Of a stretch of 64,000 nt of DNA, positions 11,633 through 23,100 are shown in pieces. The position numbers and the translations under genes are program-made. Source of the DNA: Diphasiastrum complanatum (lineage: Eukaryota > Streptophyta > Lycopodiopsida > Lycopodiales > Lycopodiaceae); the NCBI GenBank assembly GCA_029204225.1, contig CM055096.1, positions 41,415,305 through 41,479,304 on the forward strand, written 5' to 3'. The notes below the pieces were generated by a model. That model was not told the DNA's origin. It worked only from the letters and a program-made list of their open reading frames with translations, and searched no databases. Position 1 is the stretch's first letter; each line of letters begins with the position of its first letter.

Positions 11633-14600
11633 GTAAGTGCATTTGAACACCCATGTTTACCATTTATATCTTCATTTTGTAAATAAAATCACAATAATTG
11701 GTGTAAGTAGAGGCATTTTATGCCATATAGTGACATGCCTTATATGCCAAGTTTGGTGGTGCAAGTAATTTAATGAGCTTGGTAAGTAGAGGCATCTTAG
11801 GATATATTTTATGCCATATAGTGACATGCCATATATGTTAATTTTTGGAAGGTGCAAGTAACTTGATGAGCTTGGTAAGTCTTTCACATCCCAAAATAAA
11901 CACGGATTTGAACATTTGGTGGAGCAAGGCTTGCTCAGACTGGCTGACAACCTTCATGGTTGCTCTTCATGTCTACAATCTGCTGCTGCAAGCCTCCTCC
12001 ATTTTTCTAATATCAACCACTATCGGGCTTGAGGAAGGTCTTTGGCTAAAAAAGAGAATCTTTTAACGTAGAAAAGGGCAGCAAAACACTGTCCCAACAA
12101 TAGCTTAACGCAAGACGGAGGAGGATTTTGACTCCAAGCAGCTCAAAATTTCACATAATGGAAATACAAATGAATTTGAGAAGGGGGTGCTAAATCTTTC
12201 TTCACCATCGCCACCCTCTCACTCTGTCACAAAAGAAAGTGGTGGTGGTACGGTTGAGCGTTAAATTAGTTTCAATGTATTTCGACTTTTCAAGTTTTTG
12301 ACTTTTTGCTTTTCTTTTCGACTTTTCGCATCCAATTTTTTTTTCTTCGTTTTTGTCGAATTTTTCCAATAAGTCAAAATTTTGGTGTTATTAGATACAT
12401 TGACTATTTCGCTCTTGTCTACTTTTTTGATTGTTTTGTTGATTATTATATTATACTATAGCATAGTTGCAGCAAATCGCAATTCGCTAGGTTCACGATT
12501 CGCGATTCGAACCGCGAAACGTGCAAAAATTTAATTTTTTTTTTGTTTTTTTTGTTTTTTTTGTTTTTGGAAAATTAGCTTATGGCTGAAATTTTTTTAG
12601 GGGAGCAATGGTCAACAAACCAGCGTTTTGCCTCACAGAAGTGCAGTAGATAGGGCACAAACAGATAAAAGTCAGTTATTTGGTTGTTATTTGCTCTGGT
12701 TCTCAGTAATTGTTAATGCTACAACTCAAACTATCAACTCTATGGATGATGATCACTTTTGCAATCATTTCACTGGAGATGTGAGTGCAATGTGCATACA
12801 GTTGGGGGCATCAATATTGGGCCCTTATCGGCGCGCATTTGGATCCCATTTTTATCTTAGGAGGGGTTGCAGGGGGGTAGCGCCTGACGATAGCCTCCTA
12901 GCCCCCCCTGGCGGGGGGATTGGGGGGCAGCGCCCCCCGAAGCAAAAAGCGAGGTACAATTACTCTACAATTCTCTGTCTCTGTCCCATTGAGACCATCT
13001 GTGATCGTAACGAACAAGCTAGAGGTTAGTTTTGAATTTTTATCCTTGACGGAACCCAACATGGATTAATGCACCTGAATTGGACCATCCTGTACCCAAA
13101 ACATTCGACAAACTACACAGTAATAATGCTCTTAACTAGAGCTTTCATCTAATACCTATATTGCCCAAAAAAAAAACACGATTCTGAGCGTTTCTACAAA
13201 AAATCCGAAACGCGACTTTGGATTGTCCCTGTCTTGGGCGCTTTGGACATTCTCACGCACTACTTGTAGTATTTCCCGCACATCATGCAAGAAAGTGGCT
13301 ACCTTTTAAAACTTGCTACTATTGTAGGAGGCAAACTCAATCAAGGACAAACACTTCTCCCAATCAGATTGGCGTTAGGAAACATATGCTCGTAGCATCT
13401 ATTCTATTGTCTGATTGGTTTTGTCTGTCTGAATGTTCGTCTTGGGATGATTTGAAGAAGTAAAGCTCAACGATATTTCCAATTTAGCAAATACGGCCGA
13501 CCAAAAGTGATCGGTATACCTTGGATTGCGATCACACAACGTCACTCGATTATTTTACTAAATTGGAAGCTTTTGCGTTGGTCTTTATTGAAATAAACGT
13601 AGCCAATTTGGTTGGACGGTTGACAATTACCCAAATTGCATCATTTTGTTTGTTTGTCCTCGATAGGCCCTAACCATGAAATTCATTGCAACGCTTTTCC
13701 ATTTTTTTATCAAGAATATTTAATGGATGCAATAATCCCCAACTTTAAGATGGTTGGTCTTATTGAGTTGACGTTGGTAACATTTAACCACATAAGATTT
13801 GACACAGGGTTTAATTTTTGGCCAATAGGAATTCCGTTAGTGTCCGAATGGATTTCCCACACAAGGTGAGTCATGGTACTCGTAGAGAATTTTTTTTTAA
13901 ATAACATCCACAGTGGGCACTCATATCTTCTCTTTTTTGAACAAAAGTCCATTACGGATAGAGAAGTCATCAACACCTCCTTTAATCTTCCACAGCTGCC
14001 CTCCAAGCTTTTGGGTTGATGTCCACCAATGCCTCCAGAGAGCCCTCCAAGGTGCCTCTCCTCCAATGTCCCTAAGATGCTTCCAAAGTAGACAATCAAA
14101 ATGGCCTCAAGAATTCACCACCCAACCATTGCTAGATTCATGCACAAGCAAGCTAATCTAGCACCCCCTTCCTTCACCACAATCAATCACATAGCTACCA
14201 TCACAAACACAAGCATACTCAAAGATCCTACCCCCATCTAAGTCCCATACCAAAGATGGAGATCCTCACTAGAGTAAGCAAGCAAAAAAAATGCTCTCTA
14301 CACTCGAGCCTTTCATAATTCGTGAATCATCAAAAAGTGGCTACACATGTTAAATAATAAAACTTAACAATGGCAAAGTTCAAATTACAATGATCACAGA
14401 TTGCACTATCTTACTGTCCCTCAACGCGCGGGCCTAGTTGTTACAAGCACCTAACCAGTGCCGAACCCTAGAGAACACAGGAGGTCAGATACCACAGTCA
14501 GGGGCGTGTCCAGTGTACACGTCCAACAGGGCAAGACAGTGCGAGTAGTGTGCCCTAGCACGGACCATAGCCATGGCGGGCCTAACACAACCCAGGGACC

Positions 14601-17087
14601 CTGTCAGCAGGATAGGGCCCCACGTTGGGTCTTGACGTGCAGTCAGCCACGTCAGAGCCACGTGTCCTCACATTGGGCTAGGAGGGGCTTGCTCCCTATC
14701 AGGGAGTAGGCAAGGTTGGGTGGATCAGTTAGTGTTGGCCCTACTATGGTGTTGAGTTGTCTAACACTGGTATCAGAGCCATCTCCATCTTTGGGAGCTT
14801 AGTAGCAGCAGTAGAGAAAGTTAGTAGAGTGTTCAGAACATCTCCAAATTTTTAGAATTTAGAGAGACAGGGCCAGCGCTGTAGAAACAGCCTTCTACTG
14901 AGGAAATCTTCGTAGAATCACTGGTTTTTTTTTGATAGAATCTGGACCAGATTTCTGGAGCAGGCTAGTCGCTGCAAAATCAGCCTTCATCTCCAATTTT
15001 TGCCATCAGATTGGGGAGTCAGAGCGAATTTTTAAGGAGAAAGGGTGGTGCAGGTCCAGCGCTGGTAGTGCCCTTTGAAAACCTGATTTTCAGAATCATT
15101 TTTGGCCTCAAATCAGGGAGTTTCTGAGCAGATAGGTCGCTGATCAGACAGCGAGGACCAGAGCAAGAAAAAAGAATTTCCTTGCATTTTTTGAGCCTTC
15201 CAACCTGTTTTTTAGATCAGAAATCTCAGGGACAGGTCTGCTAACCTGACAGCGAGGGTGGAGGATCAATAAATTGGAAATTTGGTGCACTTTTCCAGCT
15301 TGCAAATCTGATTTTTGGAGGCAGCAGATCCAAACTCCATCAGAGAGGGTTCTCCAAGAATCATCTACACAATTTCCAGATTACCTTCACCCGATTATAT
15401 GCAATTTGAGAAGACAGTTTGGACAGCTGTGGAAGAACTGAGGGGGTTTCTTGCTTTTCTCTCTGGAAGTACAGTCCTAAGAAAGAGCTAAGTATTTTGC
15501 TTTCGTTTCTTTCAGTTGAGTCAATCTTTTTTCTTATTTTCAGTCAGAAGTTAAGGTACATCTCTTTCAGTTCAAAATGACCACTCCTCAGGGACCTGAT
15601 CAACCCCCGGAGAGAGGCATCGACGAACTTGAAACAGAAGCCTTGGCTTTTTCTAAAGGAAAAGAACCCATGGAAGTGGAGGAACAGGAGCAATTCGCCG
15701 AAGAACTCAACGAGTTGGTTACCAAGGAGCAATATCTCCACTTGGTAATAGAGGTGAATGAATTGAAACTGGCTTTATCCAATTTCAAATCCAGTATGGA
15801 TGACTCGTTCGCCGAGCTCAAAAGTTTAATTTTGAACTCCGCGAAAGGAAGCCTCCTATCCACTTCTCAGCCATCCCCTTCTCCACTTCCATCAGTTTCG
15901 GGTGAGCCTATGTGGTCTCATCCCAGTGTCTTTAAAGACTTAAACCCTCCTACATTTTTTGGGGAAGAGAGGGATAGAAACGCAGATATTCTACATACCT
16001 TCCTCAACAAATGGAAGAACATACATGCTCTTAAACAGACCCCTGACCATTTGCAAGCTATTGAGGCCAGTCTTTCCCTAGGGCCCATGGCCTATAAGTG
16101 GTGGTTAAACCTCCAGGAGATTGAGCAGACTCCTCGGTCATGGAAGGCTTTTGAAGAAGCGTTCCAGTTATGGACTCGGCTCATTACATTCGCCGCGTCC
16201 ATATACATTTACTTTACTTTATGCATAAGCAGGCCTTGGGCCCTTTTTTATTCATTAGTGACACTTAGACTATATGGTTGGCCTTTGGCCTTATTATTCA
16301 TTATTAGGCCATTTGGACATATTACTGGAGAGTGGGGGCCTTCTTGGAGGGCGCACTATTTTCCCTCCCAGTTGGGCCCTAGTCACCGAAAGCTTTCTTT
16401 TAGGGCTTCCTCTTGGCTATAAGTAGGGAAACTCTGTCATTTGTTATTCAGCTGATGATATTGATCTCTCTCTTTAGTCTCCTTAATCTCTCTCTTTCTT
16501 GCTTTATAGGGTTAAGTCTTGCTTATGTGCTGCTTTCATAGCTTAAGTCTTGCTTATGTGATGCTTTCATAGCTTAGCTCTAGATTAGCTGTGGCTCTAT
16601 TCGTAACTTGGTATCAGAGCACTTTCCTGTGCACTACTTTTTCAGATTTAGTAGAGGCTGTCCAGCGCCCTACTAACCCATCACTTTCGTCGATTTTTTC
16701 ATCAGATTTCATCGTTTTTACAGATTTGGTAGAGGCTGGCCAACGCCCTACTACCTTGTCACTTTCGTCGATTTTCTCCACCGATTTGCTGCCCATTTCG
16801 TGGCTTGATTGGAGGCTGTTCAGCGCCCTACTTTATCACCATCTTTAGCGGTTTTCTCCATTTTTTTTTCAGTTTATGTGCGGATTTTGGTAGCTACTGC
16901 CCAGCGCCCTACTACCTTGCCATCTTCGACAGATTTCTCCACCGATTTGCTGTCCATTTTGCTTATTGTTTGGAGGCTGTTCAGCGCCCTACTTCATCAC
17001 CATTTTCAGCGGTTTTTCCATCATGTTGCAGGACATTTGTGGATCTTACTAGCTGCTGCCCAGCACCCATTTTCAGCTTGGATCTTC

Positions 17088-17146
<59 letters not shown>

Positions 17147-20100
17147 GCCTCCTATCCAAAAATCCCAATTCCGTAATCGTTTGCTATTCCAAATTGCCAA
17201 AATCCTGCAGCCTGTTCATCACTGCCCCAGCCCTTCCGACTTGTTACTTTCGCCTATTATAATATCCGTCGTTCACAGTTTATCAAAAGGCTCTCCAGCG
17301 CCCATCCTCAACCACCCGAGCAAAGTGTGGCTCGGGAACTAGGGGACGTAAAAAGAAACCAGGAGGTGGGTTAGATGGAATGAACGGTCCACCACCAGGC
17401 TGACTAGCAGAAGAAGATGGAAATCCAAATGGAGGGGGAGTCCCAAGTGAAGGAAAGACAGGAGCTTTTCCAGGACCATGAGGATGTAAAGAATCAATAT
17501 GTGACTGCATAGTAGGAAAGCCGGTCATAATTGTATCGAAGCGAAGGACGAGGCCAGAAAGGGTTTCATCCACGCGCCGAAACTAAACAGATAAGTTTTC
17601 CAGAATAGTTTCACTCGGGGTAGGTGAATGTGCCATAATGATAGTGGAAGGAATAGACGAAAACTTGCGGGAGCGGACTCTTGTCGTCACCCCAAATTAG
17701 TCTATTAAAACCAATATTATCACAACTAAGAAAGGGCAGCAATCGGCAAATGGTAAGTGAAAATGAAGGCTGTAAAAATGCGCTGGACAGCCAGGAGGGA
17801 AATGTTAAATTGGAATATCAAACGGACTTTCGTGCTAGGGTACAACTTGCTACCTATTCCGGTTCCTCTGACGGGAACTTATTAGAGAATTGGTTTGCTA
17901 AGCTTGACACATATTTTCAGATCTACCCTAAGACTGATCCTCAAAAGATCCAGTTGGCTGCTTTACACTTAGATGGACGCGCCGCCACGTGGTGGCAAGT
18001 TATCGAGCTGATCCTGATCGGGAAGGGCTCCATATATGGCATACCTTTCGTGACCTCCGTCATGCTATGATTGACCCTCAGTGGCTCGACCGCCAACGTG
18101 ATACATTCCGTAGTCTCACTCAGACCAGTGACCTTGCTTTTTATATAGATCAGTTTATGGAGCTTTCTTATCTTTTCACAGATCTACCGCCCACTGAGCT
18201 TATTTCTCATTACATTGCTGGGCTTCGTGGTGCCTTACGTTACGACGTTTCTTCCTTCCGTTCTCCCACACTTGTTGAGGCGACTCTTGCCAGTACTTTA
18301 CAGCACAAGTACTTCCTTCCCGCTTCTGCCGACCCCGTCCTTCTGCTTCATCTTTTCCCGCTATGTCCACCCCTACACCTGCCCCTTCAGTTCTAGTTCC
18401 TTGCATTGTGGACCGACCTCCTTTTGTCCGACGTTACACGTCTGCAGAGTTCGCTGACCTTCAGGATCCTATATCACACAGTTTGAGCGAGTTGCCTGAT
18501 TTCATGATGGTCCTATTGTATACTCACTAGCTGATTTTGTTGATAACCGTCTAGATGAGTATGCGGTTCTTCTAGATGCATATTTAGGCTAGAACTTATC
18601 AGTTGATGCTTCTGTTATTATGCCTACGTATGTTGTTCCATTTGTGAATCATATTATTCTAGATGCGGGGCGAGAGTATATTGCTTTAGTGGATACAGGC
18701 AGTACACATTCATTTATTAGCAGTTACATTTCCACCAGGATTCGTGCTACAGCTGTTCCTGCTTCCCAGCTTCTCAGTGTTGAGGTTGCTCGTTCGCATT
18801 CTATTCCCAGTTCTCAGATGATTCAGGGCTTGGATTATCGCATTGGTGATTTTTCTGGTCAGGCAGATGTCTACATCATTTCTCTAAAGCACTATGACAT
18901 TATTTTTGGTGCAGCCTGGTTATCTTCACTTGGTACTGTTGCTGTGGATCTCTCTCTCATGCTGGTCGGCATCATTCACTTGTTGATATTGATTCCCAAG
19001 GTGACTATCAGTTGGTTACCGGGAAGCAGTTTATGCGTAGCCTGCCAAAGGCTCAGGATGTAGCTCTTCTTTCCATTCAGTGTACATCACTTGCTGCTTC
19101 ACTTTCACCATTCGTGGGTCCTCTTCCTTAGGTTGATTCTCCTTCGGATTTACAGGTTGTTGTTGTGTGCCCTGTGCCTATATGCCTTGATTCACAAATA
19201 TTGTATTCAGTGGTCATTCCTGGTTTCATTGATATTTAGGCCGTATACCTTGGTGGTATTTCTACTATTGCTTTTGCGCATACCTCAGATAGCCCTCCTG
19301 GTTCGGTGGTTGGTGCAGTATCTTCTCCATTGGTCTCTATATCTCCATCTCTTGAGTCCGTTATGGCTGATGTTCCTGCTGATTTCTATGGGGTTCTTCA
19401 CGGGTCCACGTTTGATGGTTCCCTCGCTATTGGTGATCAGGTTGTATCTTCTTTCGCTTTACTCCATGGATCTCTGCTTGAGGTTTGTGAACTGCCTCAT
19501 GATATTTCTACGGTTCCTTACATGATTCATGCGCCTTTGGCCCTTACCGTTACACATTTTCGATCCGAGGAGATTTGCGAGATGGTCACTATTACTTATC
19601 TAGGGTATTTATATGCTGTGATCTTTCTAGATGAGTATATGGGCATCCTTCAGTCTCCTTGTGTTTCTACATATAGGTTTGCTGCAGTCCATGCTGATGC
19701 TATGGATATATGGCATTCCTGGTTATTACGTATAGCTTGGTTTCCATTTGGACCTGTTGACTGGTGCTGGTTTTTCCATATTACTGATCGCCTATGGTGC
19801 AGATATCTCTATGATTTTGCATGTGGCTCTCTATCTGTTCCTTGGATTGTTGCCTATTGTCAGGCTTGGCATATCCTGATGGCTTGGGTTATTGCCTCCT
19901 TTCCAGCTACTGTTTGTCCGGGTGATATTCAGATTCCCCGTCATTTCAGGTTGCTCCATATCCCTTGGTCTCCGATGCTGAGTTGCCACTTTGTTCTAGT
20001 TTTCCGAGACCATCAGAGTACCTTGAGAGAGTTCCTTCTCCTCTCTTGGATAGTTTTTGGGGATGTTGCCCCCATATACTTCAGTATTGCTCATATGTGC

Positions 20101-23100
20101 TTTGATTCTCATCCCCAGCTACACGTGGATATTGATCCGATGCTTGCTACTGATGTTGGGGATCCTGTAAAACTCGACGAGGCTAAATTTTTCAGTAAAA
20201 TTGACCTTAGTGCGGGATGTCATCAAGTCCGAATGAAGTCGGAAGATGTCCCGAAAACCGCTTTTAGGACTCGTCATGGTCATTATGAGTTTAAGGTGAT
20301 GCCATTTGGGCTCACAAATGCTCCAGCTACCTTTATGACCTTGATGAATAGTGTCCTCAGACTATACTGGGGTAAGTTTGTAGTCGTATTTTTAGATGAC
20401 ATCCTCATGTACAGTAAGACGAGGAAGGAGCAGCTTAAACACCTCAAAAAGGTGTTTCGATTGCTTAGAAAGCATAAGCTTTATGCTAGAAACCTAAGTG
20501 TGAATTCTTCGTTGAAGAAGTAGCTTATCTGGGTCACATTAGCTTTGTAGATGGGATTAAGATGGACCCCAGTAAGGTTAAAGCCATACTCAGTTGGCTG
20601 AGACCTCATAATATTTTAGAATTACAGATCTTTCTAGGTTTGGTGGGATATTACAGACGATTTGTCAAGGAATATGCTCAGATAGCAGTTCCCATGACAA
20701 ATCTTCTTAAGGGAAAGGGAAAGGAGTTTATTTGGGAGTCCGCACAGCAGGAGAGCTTTGATGCTCTCAAAACAGCCTTAGCTACAACACCAGTTCTAAA
20801 GGTCGTCGACCCCAGTCATCCATTTGTGGTCGAAACAGATGCTAGCGACTTTGCAGTTGGTGCTGTACTAACTCAGAGTGGACGACCAGTTGCGTTCGAG
20901 AGTAAAAAACTCGAGCCAGCACAGACTAGGTGGAACTCTTTTCCATAGTTCATGCCCTGTTAATGCAATAGTTTGATATGTCTATCAGATATAGACGGGG
21001 GAATTCAACACAGTAGCAGATGCACTTAGTAGAATGCCTATGATAAACGAGCTGAGTTTTACTCAGATTCGTAGTGAGTTGCTCGAGTCTTTGAGAGGGA
21101 AGTGCCAACATGATGCATTCTTCTCTACTATCTGGAACTCAGTCCAGAATTGATAGTTACAGACTCCAGAACCAGTTCCCGGGGCTGGTGCCAATTCATC
21201 CAAGAATACGGCAGCTTTTGCTGAGGAAGATGAGTCCGAGTATACGTCAGATGACGTTGAGGATTCTGAGCATGTATTACCCAAGCGAACGCAGTGGTTG
21301 AGGGTTAGTTGACTCAAGGATTCAAATGGAAACAATATTCCATTCAGGATAAGTACTTGTTCTATAGAGATAGAGTATGTGTCCCAATTCAGAGGATTAT
21401 AGGCAGCAGGTCCTAGATGCATTCAAAAGACTTATGAGCTTCTTCGTAGGCAATTTTTCTGGCCCAGGATGAAAAAGAATGTCCAGCAATATGTAACCAG
21501 TTGCCAAAAATGTCAGGTAAATAAAGCAAAGCGTTTAAAGGCAGGAGGGTTGTTACAACCCTTAGATATACCAGCTGGTAAATGGGAGAGTATCTCCATA
21601 AGTTCGATGAGTCCACATTCCCTGGACTAAAAGATGAAAAAGGCTAAACAAGAAATGTTCGAACAGCGACGAAACGAACCCAGATTGTCAACAAGACAAA
21701 GAAGATCTCCAGACCGTTACGCTAAGAATGTTCAGTGGAGCGAAGACACACAATTCGAGTACTGCAGCTTCACTGAAGAGCCAACAACATATCAAGAAGC
21801 TATCCAGAGTCCAGAGGGAGAATTCTTGAAGCAGGCCTACTATAGGGAGTGGCTCTAGCGTCCATGCCTCGTTTCGCCTCATCGACTCGATCTCTTCTGA
21901 CATTGCTGCTGATGTATGGTTTTCAGCCACGCTCACCCACAACTGTAGGGTTCAAACAAGAAAAAGTTGAACCAATTAGAAACTTTTTAGAAGACCTAAA
22001 CCAGATGATAGAACATGCTAAGCGTAGCATTAGGCAGTCCTAGGATTGAGCCAGGCATTATGCAGATCCACACAGATGGGATGTGCAGTTCTCCGCTGGC
22101 GAGAAAGTCTACTTGAGAGTTCCAGTTGACTCTAAAACCCTCAAATCAGGAGTGTGTGCTAAGTTGTCTCCTAGGTATTGTGTTCCTTTTACCATCAGTA
22201 GGAGACTAGGCGAGGTCACCTATGAACTAGAACTCCCACACAGTAGTAAGGTTTTTCTAGTTTTTCATGTAAGTCAGCTACGAAAAGCCTTAGCCAGATC
22301 AGAAAATCTGGTTGGGGACAGTGTTCTAGTTCTCCCATTGGATTCTCAACAACCTCCACTTGAACCAGAGGAGATTCTTGATAGTAGAGAGACGCAGACT
22401 CGTCATACTCTATACCGGGAATATCTAGTCAAGTGGAATGATCAGCCTGTTGAGAATGCCACCTGGGAACGAGGCAACGTCCTTCGCAAGATTTTCTCAT
22501 ACTTTGTCTTAGAGGACCAAGACGGTTCTTAAGGGGGAGGGAGTGTTACAAGCACGTAACCAGTGCCGAAACCTAGAGAACAAAGGAGGTCAGATACCAC
22601 AGTCAGGGGCGTGTCCAGTGTACACGTCCAACAGGGCAAGACAATGTGAGTAGTGTGCCCCAGCACGGACCATAGCCATGGCGGGCCTAACACAACCTAG
22701 GGACCCTATCAGCAGGATAGGGCCCCACGTTGGGTCTTGACGTGCAGTCGGCCACGTGAGAGCCACGTGGCCAACACTTGGCAGTATGCATGCTACCAGT
22801 CCTCACACTGGGCTAGGAGGGGCTTGCTCCATATCAGGGAGTAGGCAAGGTTGGGTGGATCAATTAGTGTTGGCCCTACTGTGGTGTTGAGACCTCTAAC
22901 ACTAGTGGAGAACTCCATAGGGTCCTGAATATGTGGAGCTCATCCAAGAGCTTATCCTACTCGTGTACATCAAGATAAACCCGAGAGACATAGGCATCCC
23001 TGCCATCCCTATCATCGTACTATGGCTCACTCCACAATGGATGGAGTATGTGGGCCATGGCATGCAAGGGGTGATGGAACCACTCCCATCTACTTCACTA

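Larger units (their letters stand above)
14434..22906 (+). mobile_element. LTR retrotransposon B: chromovirus-type Gypsy, internally mosaic, in CTC1 intron 1
   Basis: Bounded by LTRs 14439-14766 and 22544-22901, flanked by the direct 5-bp duplication CTAGT (14434-14438 and 22902-22906), so it inserted as one unit. It has an initiator-Met-tRNA primer site, gag, RT, RNase H, degraded integrase with a C-terminal chromodomain, and a polypurine tract. The inside is not colinear: 16165-20168 is foreign Gypsy sequence replacing the gag end, protease and RT start, and 21625-21845 is Copia-like. Stops and shifts in pol make it non-autonomous. It sits in the same orientation as CTC1. Confidence 0.9.

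Noticed and set aside
12628-13029. 133-codon + strand frame in intron 1
   Set aside because: Its second half is produced by the GC-rich hairpin; no domain and no support.
14768-16623. TGGTATCAGAGC sequences as tRNA genes
   Set aside because: These are primer-binding sites complementary to a tRNA 3' end; no cloverleaf is present.
19091-19525. Hydrophobic Leu-rich 144-codon frame
   Set aside because: Composition artefact of T/C-rich DNA overlapping the frame that continues into RT.
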